A DNA stretch of 20,929 bases from CAZPAN01 sp964428485 (lineage in GTDB: Bacteria > Actinomycetota > Coriobacteriia > Coriobacteriales > CADBOM01): positions 1-20,929 of the forward strand of contig CAYRYP010000020.1 of the NCBI GenBank assembly GCA_964428485.1, read 5' to 3'. The notes beneath the pieces are model-generated. The model had not been told where the DNA came from and did no database searches. It saw only the letters and a list, made by a program, of their open reading frames with translations. Position 1 is the stretch's first letter. The number at the start of each line of letters is the position of its first letter. Positions 1 to 8,112 of this stretch are shown piece after piece. A program made the translations under genes and the position numbers.

Positions 1-641
1 TTCAGGAAGATATCGCTCAGGCAGGCAATGTCTTCAGCAGTGAATGCAAATGTAATGTTATCGCTGAAAAGGATCTGCGCAGAGGGCGGGAAGTCCTCGT
101 CGGCTTCCCATATGGTGAGGCGCACCCAGATGTTGTCGACGAACTCCAAGTCGTATGAAGCATCTCCGGCTGCCCTTCCATTTATTGGAGAGGGGATCGC
201 GCCGATTCTCTCTGCCGCCCTAGAAAAAGCCTCTGCAGATTTGAACATATAGGAGAGCCGTTTTATACACCTGCCATCGAACGCCTTGAGATACGCCTCG
301 CCCCACGGAACCTTTGCGTAGTTTATGAACTCGCCTGTGGAGGGAACCAGCTTACCCTCCATCAGGAGCCTACCCAGGAGGATTCTAAGGCTGTCGGGTG
401 TTCTCTCGTTGGTATCGGAATATGTCGCGATCATCTCCGGCCAGGAGACCTCGACGGGTCTGTTAATCACTTTTAACGTGAAATGTCTGGAGGCTTCCTC
501 ATACGGAAGGCCGCAACGTGCTGAGAGAACCGCGGGATCCTTCTTGGAAAACTCCTCGGAGTAGATTTCTATCGGCTTGCCTGTCTTGTTGTCGGCAAAT
601 TCCGGCAGGGCTATGTTTGAATCGGGCTCCGACTTTGTCAT
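1..641 (-). CDS. DUF3786 domain protein (3' end cut by window edge)
   Basis: Open from an ATG at 641 to the window edge, 213 codons without a stop. The C-terminal part (about residues 176-193, IWEADEDFPPSAQILFSD) followed by AEDIACLSDIFL is the pattern I know from DUF3786 proteins, together with the central GEFINYAKVPWGEAYLKAF stretch. DUF3786 proteins are about 200 aa, so probably only a few residues are missing. The family has no established biochemical function; it is often found beside corrinoid or CODH/ACS genes in anaerobes. The ATG lies 12 bp after the acsV stop with a weak AGGACA ribosome site overlapping that stop, so it is very likely co-transcribed and possibly translationally coupled with acsV. 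A role in corrinoid or CODH/ACS metabolism is inferred only from position. No signal peptide or membrane segment is apparent. Confidence 0.8.
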   Translation of the reverse strand, partial: MTKSEPDSNIALPEFADNKTGKPIEIYSEEFSKKDPAVLSARCGLPYEEASRHFTLKVINRPVEVSWPEMIATYSDTNERTPDSLRILLGRLLMEGKLVPSTGEFINYAKVPWGEAYLKAFDGRCIKRLSYMFKSAEAFSRAAERIGAIPSPINGRAAGDASYDLEFVDNIWVRLTIWEADEDFPPSAQILFSDNITFAFTAEDIACLSDIFL

Positions 642-653
642 GCGATCACTGTC

Positions 654-2324
654 CTAATTGAAAAGGGATGCGTCTGTGTGGGGGATAAAACATGCTGCGA
701 CGAATTCGTCCATGTACCCGGGGTGGGTGGAGAGCTCGATATAGGTCATGTTTCTGGCAAGCTCGAACACCTTCTCCTCCGCAGCAGACGACAGAAGGAT
801 CGCACACGAACCCGTGAGGCTGCTGTTTCCGATATAGGCGTACTTCTCCTCCGGGATCTTTGGGAGCATCCCTATGGAGATTGCATTGTGGATGTTTATG
901 CCGCTTCCGATCCCACCGGCGATGATGACCCTGTCGAGGATCTCTACCGGCATGTCCAGAGAGCTCAGCATCGAGCGGATAGCGGAGAAGATCGCTCCTT
1001 TTGCTCTGACGAAGTTGTCGATATCCGTCTCGTTGATGGTGAGCATCTGACCCGAGGCACTCTCGTCAGCAAAGGCCAGGATGTACTCGGCAGAGACATC
1101 GCTGCGGATGATTCTCTCGCCATCCCTTGCGAACCTTCCCTTGGAGTTGATGATCCCGCAGCGGAACAGCTCGGCGATGACATCTATCAATCCAGAGCCA
1201 CAGAGGCCCGCTGGTTTCTCATCCCCGATGACAGAGAAGGTGGGGGTCATCGTCTCTTCGTTAATAGTGCAGGCATCGACAGCGCCGTTTGTGGCCCTCA
1301 TGCCGCAGGAGATATCCCCGCCCTCAAAGGCAGGCCCGGCGGAGCAGGCGCAGCAGAGCATGAAATCGGAGTTTCCGAAGACGATCTCTCCGTTGGTTCC
1401 GAGGTCGATAAAAAGGGTCATCTCGGAGGAGTTCCAGAGCCGGCTGGCCAAGACGCCCGCTGTGATATCTCCGCCCACGTAGCTTCCAACGTTTGGAGCT
1501 AGGATCACAGGAGAGTCTGGGTCGAAGGGAAGTCCGAGATCCGAGGCCGTCTTGCCGGTGAGCTCTAGGAACTCGGGAACAAAGGGTTCGAGTCTGATGC
1601 TGTCGCCGTTTGCCCCGACGAAGAGATGCTCCATCGTCGTGTTGCCCGCAATGGAGCAGCACTTGATCTGGGAGGGCTCGATACCGCCCTGTTCGCAGAG
1701 CTGGTCGATTATGGGGATTAGGGTCTCCTCACGCACGGCATGCTGCAGCTTCTCGACTCCGCCCGGCTTGGTCTGGTTGATGATGCGGTTGATGACATCC
1801 GCGCCATAACGGATCTGGGCATTTCCCTTGCTCGCTTTTCCCAGCACGTCTCCCGTGTCGATGTTGAGAAGGGCACCAGATACGGTGGTGGTGCCGATGT
1901 CGACGGCCACTCCGAGATCGCACCCTTCTCTTCCACGGGCTATCCCAGTGTTGAAGATGTTGTCTATCTCGGATTTGTATCGAGCCAGCTCTTCTGGGGT
2001 TGAGAGGTCTGCCGTTTGTATTCCGCTTTCAAAGGTGCTGGAGGAGGATGGAAGCCACAGCGTTGCATCGGCGGCGACCTTGCACTGGCATATCAATCTC
2101 CAGCCATCTTCGAAATCCTCGTCGGAGAGGTGGATGTTTCGTGTGGCGTCGACGGTTCCCGATATGAGGCGAGCTCTGCACTTGCCGCAGGTGCCCGAGC
2201 CACCACAGGGAGCATCAACTGGGATGCCAGCACCTTGTGCGAGCTCAAGAAGATTGGTTCCCGGTTCAGCTGTTAGCTTGACGTCGGGCTTTCCCTGGGC
2301 CTTGAAGACGATGGTGTAGTTCAT
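654..2324 (-). CDS. acsV: Reductive activator of corrinoid Fe-S protein (RACo/AcsV), ferredoxin-ASKHA fusion
   Basis: A 556-aa protein. The N-terminal [2Fe-2S] plant-type ferredoxin domain has C40, C46, C49 and a fourth Cys at 79 or 81. After a linker follows the RACo middle and C-terminal (DUF4445, ASKHA ATPase) region: phosphate-binding DIGTTT at 142-147, AGNTTM 226-231, DLGTNGEI 307-314, SAGPAFEGG 328-336, GLCGSG 373-378 and AGGIGSGIN 469-477. Known role of the family: ATP-dependent reduction of inactive Co(II) to Co(I) in the corrinoid iron-sulfur protein. It is somewhat shorter than the roughly 630-residue clostridial proteins as I remember them; all visible motifs are intact. Start ATG with GGGGG about six bases upstream. 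It follows acsB after a 207-bp gap holding a terminator-like hairpin and a TATAAT box, so it may be transcribed partly independently. RACo-like proteins also serve O-demethylases, but its place in the acs operon favours AcsV. Confidence 0.93.
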   Translation of the reverse strand: MNYTIVFKAQGKPDVKLTAEPGTNLLELAQGAGIPVDAPCGGSGTCGKCRARLISGTVDATRNIHLSDEDFEDGWRLICQCKVAADATLWLPSSSSTFESGIQTADLSTPEELARYKSEIDNIFNTGIARGREGCDLGVAVDIGTTTVSGALLNIDTGDVLGKASKGNAQIRYGADVINRIINQTKPGGVEKLQHAVREETLIPIIDQLCEQGGIEPSQIKCCSIAGNTTMEHLFVGANGDSIRLEPFVPEFLELTGKTASDLGLPFDPDSPVILAPNVGSYVGGDITAGVLASRLWNSSEMTLFIDLGTNGEIVFGNSDFMLCCACSAGPAFEGGDISCGMRATNGAVDACTINEETMTPTFSVIGDEKPAGLCGSGLIDVIAELFRCGIINSKGRFARDGERIIRSDVSAEYILAFADESASGQMLTINETDIDNFVRAKGAIFSAIRSMLSSLDMPVEILDRVIIAGGIGSGINIHNAISIGMLPKIPEEKYAYIGNSSLTGSCAILLSSAAEEKVFELARNMTYIELSTHPGYMDEFVAACFIPHTDASLFN

Positions 2325-2386
2325 ATAAAACCCCCGGTTGAGGAAGAAAAATCAATTATTGAATCTAGGCGCATCCACACGTTTCG

Positions 2387-2392
2387 ATTATA
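2387..2392 (-). promoter_or_regulatory. Candidate -10 box for acsV
   Basis: On the minus strand this reads TATAAT, a perfect -10 consensus, 62 bp upstream of the acsV ATG. No good -35 is visible at 16-18 bp, which weakens the call. It lies downstream of the hairpin at 2471-2500, as expected for an internal promoter restarting transcription. Confidence 0.4.
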
Positions 2393-2470
2393 TTCCACGC
2401 CTTTGTTTGAGATTGCTTCGTATGGGTACCTGGCTACTACGTTTGTGAGGAACGAATAGCTTTTCAGAAG

Positions 2471-2500
2471 AGAAAGGCGCCGGTTTCCCGACGCCTTTCT
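2471..2500 (-). terminator. Terminator-like hairpin between acsB and acsV
   Basis: A perfect 9-bp stem (AGAAAGGCG 2471-2479 with CGCCTTTCT 2492-2500) continues inward with CGG/CCG (2481-2483 and 2488-2490) after a C-A mismatch. On the minus strand the 3' arm ends CCTTTCTCTTCT, a broken U-rich tract. It sits 31 bp after the acsB stop. It could terminate most transcripts and let some through to acsV, or act as a 3' stabiliser. Confidence 0.55.
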
Positions 2501-2531
2501 TGGCGAAGCTAGATATTTAGCCAGCGTCAGA

Positions 2532-4682
2532 TTACATGATCGGATCCATCTGAAGTGCTGGATGACCCTTCTCCTCGAGGAAGGCGAGAACGCCCTCGGA
2601 ATCGGTGGCGATGGTCTCGTCGCAGATCATGTCGACGAAGTTGTCGATGCCGTAGGCCTCCTTGGCGGTCTTGTTGAGCCTGGTGGCCACGGAGTCCTTG
2701 AGCTCCTTGGGCATCCAGACGATACGCTCGTTTCCGCCCTCAGCAGCGATGAACTTCTTGGAGGGGATGAAGCTGCGGCCATGGCCCATGAAGCCGGGGG
2801 TCTGGACTCCACCGCCGGTCATGGAGGCGAGCTCGCCGAAGGTCATTCCCGTTGGGGTCATGCCCGCATACTCGCGGTTGACGACGACAACTCCGTTGGC
2901 CTCGGGCATGATGCCGCAGATGCACTCGAAGCATCCACAGGAGGTCATCGGGTCCTCGATCAACGAGTAGAGGGTAACCCTCTCTACTGCGCCGTGGGTG
3001 GCGTCCTTGACGATCTCGTTGACCTTCTCATAGGAGCCGGTGCGCTCGTCGATCAGGCCCTCCTTGGGGATCGGCTGGCTTGGGCCGGCATCGGAGAGCT
3101 CCTTGGTGGCCTTGGCGTCGAGCCAGGAGACAGCACCACAGAGGCCGAGGCGCTCGGGGGTGACGACGCAGCAGTGCGAGGGAGCGAAGCTCTGGCAGAG
3201 GATGCAGGTGTAGAAGGTGTCGACGCTCTCGTCGGTGAGGGATTCAACACGGGCATCGCGCTCAGTGTAGGTGGGCATGGCCACGTTGTCGAAGAAGTTT
3301 TGGACATCGTCGAGATCGGTGTGGTAGATGAGCTCGACCTTGTCGACGACCTCGCCAAACTCGTTCTTGATCATGCTGACGATGACCTTGCCGAGATCCT
3401 CGAGGCGCAGACCGGCAGCCCAGCTGTCCTTGCTGATGCGGATGCGGAAGAGGTTGCGCTGGCCGGTGTGCATGACACCCTCGATGTAGTTGATCCAGGT
3501 GTGGATCTTGCGCTCGATGACCGACTCGAAGTCCTTCTGCATCTTGGTGCCATAGACCCTGACGTCGGTTGCGAGCGGCATGCGGATCAGATCGTCAGCG
3601 CTATCGGGAACGGCGGGTCCGACGACGGAGACCTTTCCGTCCTCGATATCGGCGGAGTTCTCGACCATCCTGACGAGCTCGGCGGTGGGGTTGTGGTCGG
3701 AGTCGAACTCGACGTAGGTCTCCTTCTTGCGGATGATCTCACCCTCAAAGGCGGCGGCGAAGGAAACTGGGAGCTCGACAGCGGCGGCCTTGACCTTGAT
3801 GTTGCGAAGCTCGTAGGACTTGGCAGCGGTCTCGCTGTGGTCGGTGACGGACTCGAGCGCACCGGGGACCTGGTTCTCGCCGAGATCGATGTCGACGATC
3901 ACGGGGAATCCAAGAGCGATAGCGCCGGCACCGGCGGAAACCTCGACCGGGCCAATCTCTCCGAAGGTGTTGACAAAGGCGGGCACACGCTCCTTGGTGT
4001 ACTCGAGGAGTCCTGCGAGGTTGCCGGGCTCGAGGGCGCCGAAGATCAGGGCGGCGAGAACCGCGACGTCGACGACGTGAATGACGGAGGTGATGTCATG
4101 TCCCAGTGGGATAACGCGGAACTCGAGGCCCATCTTGACACCGGCCTCGGCGAGCTGGTCGATGCAGCCGCCGACGAGGGTGGTCAGAAGACCCTTGGAC
4201 TGGTAGTCCTTGACGGTGGCGACCAGTCCATCGACGTCATCGCTGGATCCGATGACGACGGCAACGCCGGGGATGTCGCCGGTGACCAGCGGCACGCCGA
4301 GTGAGCGGACGATGGGATCGGGGATGAAGCCGATCCCGGTCTCGTCGGAGCCCTCGCCGTAGGGGGTTGCCCCGCCGACATACTTGAGGGCCTCGATGAT
4401 CTCGGCGCCGACCGCGGTGGCAAGTCCGGCGTTGAGGGCGGCACCAAGATCCTCCTCGTGGGAGACCAGGCTCTTCATGACCTCGACGCATGCAGGCAGG
4501 TCGCCGAGCTTGGCGACCTTGACACCTGTGGCCGCGTAAATGGTGGGCAGATAGTAGGCGGTTCCGGGGAACCCTACCTTCTCATCTGCGCCGTACTTCT
4601 CTATGGCATCGTTGACAGCGCCCTCGGTCAGGCCGATGACTGCATCTGAGCCACCATAGATAAGATCGGTAAGTGCGCTCAT
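2532..4682 (-). CDS. acsB: Acetyl-CoA synthase, CODH/ACS complex catalytic subunit AcsB
   Basis: A 716-aa protein, close to the usual length of bacterial ACS (729 in Moorella), so it retains the N-terminal CODH-binding domain. It condenses a methyl group from the corrinoid protein with CO and CoA to acetyl-CoA at the nickel A-cluster. The cluster ligands are all present: C493, C496, C505, C515 in CX2CX8CX9C spacing, and the distal nickel site C582-G583-C584. All are offset by exactly 13 from the Moorella numbering (506, 509, 518, 528, 595-597). C504 is an additional Cys next to ligand C505. Strong ribosome site (AGAGGAGAGACAG) before the ATG. It lies 132 bp after acsE in the same direction. 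The opposite strand is open for 580 codons, showing that sense TTA, CTA and TCA codons are avoided, as in highly expressed genes. No frameshift or truncation. Confidence 0.98.
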   Translation of the reverse strand: MSALTDLIYGGSDAVIGLTEGAVNDAIEKYGADEKVGFPGTAYYLPTIYAATGVKVAKLGDLPACVEVMKSLVSHEEDLGAALNAGLATAVGAEIIEALKYVGGATPYGEGSDETGIGFIPDPIVRSLGVPLVTGDIPGVAVVIGSSDDVDGLVATVKDYQSKGLLTTLVGGCIDQLAEAGVKMGLEFRVIPLGHDITSVIHVVDVAVLAALIFGALEPGNLAGLLEYTKERVPAFVNTFGEIGPVEVSAGAGAIALGFPVIVDIDLGENQVPGALESVTDHSETAAKSYELRNIKVKAAAVELPVSFAAAFEGEIIRKKETYVEFDSDHNPTAELVRMVENSADIEDGKVSVVGPAVPDSADDLIRMPLATDVRVYGTKMQKDFESVIERKIHTWINYIEGVMHTGQRNLFRIRISKDSWAAGLRLEDLGKVIVSMIKNEFGEVVDKVELIYHTDLDDVQNFFDNVAMPTYTERDARVESLTDESVDTFYTCILCQSFAPSHCCVVTPERLGLCGAVSWLDAKATKELSDAGPSQPIPKEGLIDERTGSYEKVNEIVKDATHGAVERVTLYSLIEDPMTSCGCFECICGIMPEANGVVVVNREYAGMTPTGMTFGELASMTGGGVQTPGFMGHGRSFIPSKKFIAAEGGNERIVWMPKELKDSVATRLNKTAKEAYGIDNFVDMICDETIATDSEGVLAFLEEKGHPALQMDPIM

Positions 4683-4765
4683 CTGTCTCTCCTCTTCTTT
4701 CTCCGGTGATCCGGGATAAGTGTTTGCCCGCTCGCACCAAGGCGAGAAGGATTTGCTTCAAGCGC

Positions 4766-4795
4766 CGCAGGAACAGTGCGTGGTCAGCTCCTGCG
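4766..4795 (-). other. Inverted repeat in acsE-acsB gap
   Basis: CGCAGGA (4766-4772) pairs with TCCTGCG (4789-4795), a 7-bp stem with a 16-base loop. A smaller CTCGC/GCGAG stem lies at 4731-4746. Neither is followed by a U-tract on the minus strand, so this is not a classical terminator. It may be an mRNA structure in the 132-bp gap; function unknown. Confidence 0.3.
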
Positions 4796-4814
4796 ACCCT
4801 CTAACGACTTTGGG

Positions 4815-5600
4815 TTAGATCTCGAGATAGCTGTCGGCGTACAGAACGTTGTTCTTGATGACGTCGCAGGACTTGATCGTCTCCATGAGGCGCGTGTCGC
4901 ACGGGTTGACGATCGCGGAGTTGAGGCCCATCTGCATAGCCATGGCCACCATGGCGGTGTCCATGATCGAACGGATGTCCTTGGGCATTCCGTTGGAGCA
5001 GTTGGAGAGCCCGCCGGTGGTGTTGAAGCCCATGTCACGGAGTTGCCCGATGAATTCGAGGATGTCCATCTGCTTTTCTTGCATGCCCTTGATAACGAGG
5101 AACAGCGGGTCGAACCACATGTCGGAGGGATCCATACCATGCTCCATGCCGCGCTCGAGGAGCTCCTGGCAGTACATCATGCGCTCGTCGTTGTCGGCAG
5201 GGACTCCGGACTTGGAGCACAGGGCGATGATGATGGCGTCGTTGGCGGCGGCCAGGTCGACGTTCTCGATGCGGTCTCCGGCGTCGGCGGAGTTGACGAT
5301 CGGCTTGCCCTTAGAGCGGTTGTAGACGGAGATTCCGGCCTCGATGGCCTTCTTGTTGGCGGTGTCGAGGGACAGGGGGACGTTGTCGAAATTCTCCTGA
5401 AGGAGCTGGACAGCCCATTTCATGAGCTCCTCGCCGTTGTCCTCGGCAGGGCCGATGTTGACGTCGAGATAGGTGGCACCTGCATCAAGCTGCTCCTTGG
5501 CCCTGGCCAGGATAGGCTCGGGGTCCATCTCCTCCATGGCCTTGCGGATGGTGGGGGAGATGCAATGAATGCGCTCGCCGATAATAACAAACTTGCCCAT
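4815..5600 (-). CDS. acsE: 5-methyltetrahydrofolate:corrinoid iron-sulfur protein methyltransferase AcsE
   Basis: A 261-aa pterin-binding TIM-barrel methyltransferase, almost exactly the length of Moorella AcsE (262). It moves the methyl group of methyl-THF to the Co(I) of the corrinoid protein AcsCD. Visible active-site equivalents: D79 in SLDTANKKAIEAG, N103 in IVNSADAG, D164 in FDPLFLVI and N200/N203 in GLSNCSNG. I chose the ATG at 5600 (MGKFVIIGERIHCISP) because the family begins there and AAAGGAAACGCTA precedes it; the longer frame from 5630 adds ten residues without a ribosome site. It lies between acsC (107-bp gap with a GC-rich hairpin) and acsB. Cytoplasmic, no membrane segments. Confidence 0.96.
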   Translation of the reverse strand: MGKFVIIGERIHCISPTIRKAMEEMDPEPILARAKEQLDAGATYLDVNIGPAEDNGEELMKWAVQLLQENFDNVPLSLDTANKKAIEAGISVYNRSKGKPIVNSADAGDRIENVDLAAANDAIIIALCSKSGVPADNDERMMYCQELLERGMEHGMDPSDMWFDPLFLVIKGMQEKQMDILEFIGQLRDMGFNTTGGLSNCSNGMPKDIRSIMDTAMVAMAMQMGLNSAIVNPCDTRLMETIKSCDVIKNNVLYADSYLEI

Positions 5601-5641
5601 TAGCGTTTCCTTTCCAATATCAGCGACCAAACTTGCATTGT

Positions 5642-5678
5642 GTCTTGCTCAAGACCCCGCCGGACTGTGCCGGCGGGG
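5642..5678 (-). other. Double palindrome in acsC-acsE gap
   Basis: A perfect 9-bp GC stem (CCCCGCCGG 5655-5663 with CCGGCGGGG 5670-5678, loop ACTGTG) directly abuts a second palindrome GTCTTG-CT-CAAGAC (5642-5655). On the minus strand the GC hairpin is followed by TCTTGAGC rather than a U-run, so full termination is doubtful. An attenuator or processing/stability element between acsC and acsE fits better. Confidence 0.5.
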
Positions 5679-5707
5679 GTTTCGCATGAGGTTGGGCGAT
5701 CCGCTCG

Positions 5708-7039
5708 CTAGGCGGTGAGGTCCTTGAGGAACTTAACCAGGTCGGTTGCCTCGTTGGGGGCGACGACGATGCTCCACTCGGGAAGCTTCTCCTCGAGGGC
5801 ACCCTTGAGAACCGCAACCTTTCCGGGGATCACGAGGGTACGATTCTTGATCTGGTCGCCGATGCTGTTTTCCTCGATGTACTTGGCGATCGTTCCTGCG
5901 GAGAGCTTGCCGGCAGCCCAGGCGGTAAGGACGGAGTACCCGCCGGCATCGGTGATCATCAGGTTGACCGGCACGCCGGAGCGCTCCATCTCGCCGGAGA
6001 CGACGAAGTAGGTGAGTGCGAAGTCGACGGTGGTGCAGACGATGGAGCTCTCATCGGCGCCGTTGATCCTGTAGATTCCAGGCTCGACGGTCATAGGCTT
6101 CTGTGGGTCGGTGTAGATGTTCTGACGCAGGCCGTACACGGGCAGTGCCATCGCGTAGGTCATGTTCTCGAGGACGATGATCGAGCCGTACCTCATCACG
6201 AACAGTGAAGCGAGAGCTTGCTGCATGTGCTCGTCGCCCGGGGCGAGCTTGGCGACGTTGACCAGCGAGGGATAGCCAAAGGTGCGGTCCTGATCCTTGA
6301 GAGCCGCGCGGCGCACCTGGACGGCGTTGGCGAACGCGTCCTTGATGGAGGAGCTGCCCATGTCGAGGACGATGTTCTTGAAGTCCTTGCCCTCGGCGCT
6401 CTCGGCGTTATCGTGGATCTCTTCGATGGTGGCTCCGCCGACTCCGAGCAGAACGCCGAACTCCTTCGCGAGCGCGACGAAATCATCCATGTTGGAGGCA
6501 TCGGCGCCGTTGAGCAGCGGCTTGGCATCTCCGCAGACCTCGAGGGCCTTGCGAGCGGCTGCGGCGTCGGCGCACTCGAGGATGATGGTGCGGCCGGTGG
6601 CCTTGGCCTTGCCGGCGAGCTCGACGTAGGCGTCGGCGTCACCCTCGTAGATGAGGTCCAGCGCCTCGATGTACATGCGCTCCCCGATGCGATCGTAGTC
6701 GATCTTGGAGATCTCGGCCCACTTCTTGTCGAAGTTACCGGCGGTCACCGTAATGGCGAAGATCGGGCGGTTGACGTAGGTCTTCTCATGACGGTAGAGA
6801 ACGGTCTCTCCACCGAGCTTGTGCTCCGCATCGCCGGTTCCGATGGTCAGGGACTTCATCGGGGGTGCGGTGGCCTCGTCGAGGATCGCCTTGGCCTCGT
6901 CGGAGAGATGGGGGCATTTAGAAATATCGACCGCACCCTGGGCGACCTTCATCGAGAAGGCCATGCAGGTGGGGTTGCCACACTCCTTGCAGTTTGTCTT
7001 GGGAGTCAGCTTGAAGATATCGAGTCCTTTGAGTGCCAT
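5708..7039 (-). CDS. acsC: Corrinoid iron-sulfur protein large subunit AcsC
   Basis: A 443-aa protein. The N-terminal four-cysteine domain (C17, C20, C25, C42) is the [4Fe-4S] motif used to reduce cobalt. The TIM-barrel middle follows, and the C-terminal part (NLMITDAGGYSVLTAWAAG to VVAPNEATDLVKFL) is the cobalamin-binding region of the family. Together with AcsD it carries the methyl group from AcsE to AcsB. The ATG is 15 bp after the acsD stop, and AGGGAGGAGC overlaps that stop, so translation is probably coupled, which suits a 1:1 heterodimer. Length matches the family (about 445). Confidence 0.97.
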   Translation of the reverse strand: MALKGLDIFKLTPKTNCKECGNPTCMAFSMKVAQGAVDISKCPHLSDEAKAILDEATAPPMKSLTIGTGDAEHKLGGETVLYRHEKTYVNRPIFAITVTAGNFDKKWAEISKIDYDRIGERMYIEALDLIYEGDADAYVELAGKAKATGRTIILECADAAAARKALEVCGDAKPLLNGADASNMDDFVALAKEFGVLLGVGGATIEEIHDNAESAEGKDFKNIVLDMGSSSIKDAFANAVQVRRAALKDQDRTFGYPSLVNVAKLAPGDEHMQQALASLFVMRYGSIIVLENMTYAMALPVYGLRQNIYTDPQKPMTVEPGIYRINGADESSIVCTTVDFALTYFVVSGEMERSGVPVNLMITDAGGYSVLTAWAAGKLSAGTIAKYIEENSIGDQIKNRTLVIPGKVAVLKGALEEKLPEWSIVVAPNEATDLVKFLKDLTA

Positions 7040-7054
7040 GTTTCGTGCTCCTCC

Positions 7055-7996
7055 CTACATGAGCGCCGCGATGAACGCGGAGACGGTGGCAACGGTATCC
7101 GGGTGCCTGAGGATCACGGCGTTGGAGCCGGAGGCCAGGCTGGCGATGGCGGTGGAGATCTCCATCTGCACGCCGCGCTCCTCGACCGGTCCCCATTCGG
7201 GGATGTCGGCCTCGGAGACGATGGACTCCTTGACGGTCCATGCATCGTCGGAAACCGGGGTGACGACGGGCATCTGTAGCATCGCGTCATTCTGCTCGAG
7301 GGCAGCGGACTTAACCCTGTCCATCGTGGAGGCGACGTACTCGAAACCATAGCCGACGGCGGCCGAGCCGAGGTTCATGACCATGTTTTCGCTCTTGACG
7401 CCGAGCTGGCTGATGAGCACGTTGAGCTGCTTGGCGAGGTTGATGTCGACCGCGGATTCGGCGCCGATCTTCTGGTTGTAGGCCATGGAGACGGCGGCGG
7501 CGATGGTCTTGTAGTCCTCCTCGCGGGCACTCAGGAACAGGACGTTCTTGCCCTGGAGGGCCTCGGCGATCTTGCCGAAGAGCTCGGCGTCCTTTTCGAG
7601 GTTCTTGCAGCCCTGGATAGCCAGCGGAATGTCGATGGCGTCACAGACGGTCTTGGCCTCCTCGACGCAGTCTTCGATGGAGCGGTTCTCGTTGTTGGGG
7701 TCAGCTGCATCGAGCGTGAGAACCACGAAGTCGGCTCCGGGCATAGCGGCAGCCTTCTTGGCCTGGTCAGCCAGGCTTTCTGCTTCCCCGTAGAAAGCGG
7801 CCAGCTTGGGAAGGGAAGCATCGTAGCCGAGGTCGCTGATCTCGACTCCGATGAGTGGACGGTTCTCGATCGGGGCATCGAAGGTGTAGAGCGGCATCAC
7901 GTTCTCGCCGCCCATTACCTTCGCGTTGTCCCCGACGCCGATCGTCACCGTGCTGATGGACGATGAGAACGTCTGGGGGTTTTTCTTGAATGGCAT
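7055..7996 (-). CDS. acsD: Corrinoid iron-sulfur protein small subunit AcsD
   Basis: A 313-aa TIM-barrel protein of the CdhD/AcsD family, close to the normal length. Recognised by the N-terminal region with GVEISDLGYDASLP, the PGADFVVLTLDAADPN strand and the C-terminal ANLASGSN-like turn (SLASGSNAVILRHPDTV). It forms the heterodimer with AcsC that presents cobalamin to the methyltransferase and to ACS. The upstream 116 bp contains a hairpin and a long purine-rich leader with three Shine-Dalgarno-like blocks; the nearest AGGAGG is 8 bases before the ATG. Immediately upstream of acsC with 15 bp between them. Confidence 0.96.
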   Translation of the reverse strand: MPFKKNPQTFSSSISTVTIGVGDNAKVMGGENVMPLYTFDAPIENRPLIGVEISDLGYDASLPKLAAFYGEAESLADQAKKAAAMPGADFVVLTLDAADPNNENRSIEDCVEEAKTVCDAIDIPLAIQGCKNLEKDAELFGKIAEALQGKNVLFLSAREEDYKTIAAAVSMAYNQKIGAESAVDINLAKQLNVLISQLGVKSENMVMNLGSAAVGYGFEYVASTMDRVKSAALEQNDAMLQMPVVTPVSDDAWTVKESIVSEADIPEWGPVEERGVQMEISTAIASLASGSNAVILRHPDTVATVSAFIAALM

Positions 7997-8112
7997 CGTT
8001 CCTGCCTCCTTCTCCTATCCTCCTGTTTTCTTACCGGAACGTCTTCCTTTTGCGCGAACCCCTTTCGCAGTGTGGGTGTTCCGGTTGTGTCCTAAATTCG
8101 TTCGGCCACCAC
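7997..8112 (-). promoter_or_regulatory. Structured leader before acsD with repeated ribosome sites
   Basis: ACCGGAAC (8033-8040) pairs perfectly with GTTCCGGT (8078-8085), enclosing a smaller GCGAA/TTCGC stem (8054-8058 and 8064-8068). Between this hairpin and the acsD ATG the minus strand is purine-rich with AGGAGGA (8018-8024), AGGAG (about 8012-8015) and AGGAGG (8005-8010). The last has ideal spacing. No promoter is evident. The element may tune acsD expression relative to cooC. Confidence 0.45.

Noticed and set aside
217..220. CRISPR arrays, insertion sequences or phage genes anywhere in the window
   Set aside because: No regularly spaced direct repeats, transposase-like proteins or terminal inverted repeats were seen; the region looks like stable chromosome.
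28..564. Two short plus-strand frames in the first 600 bases
   Set aside because: The minus strand has an uninterrupted DUF3786 frame through the whole stretch.
678..1502. Long plus-strand frame opposite acsV
   Set aside because: Opposite a gene with complete ferredoxin and ASKHA motifs; the translation shows no recognisable domain.
2562..4304. A 580-codon open frame on the plus strand opposite acsB
   Set aside because: Its product is a repetitive Asp/Gly/Val/Leu mixture typical of an antisense shadow of a GC-rich, codon-biased gene; acsB itself is certain.
6218..7279. Long plus-strand frame opposite acsC and the end of acsD
   Set aside because: Same antisense-shadow composition, crosses a gene boundary, no ribosome site or family match.
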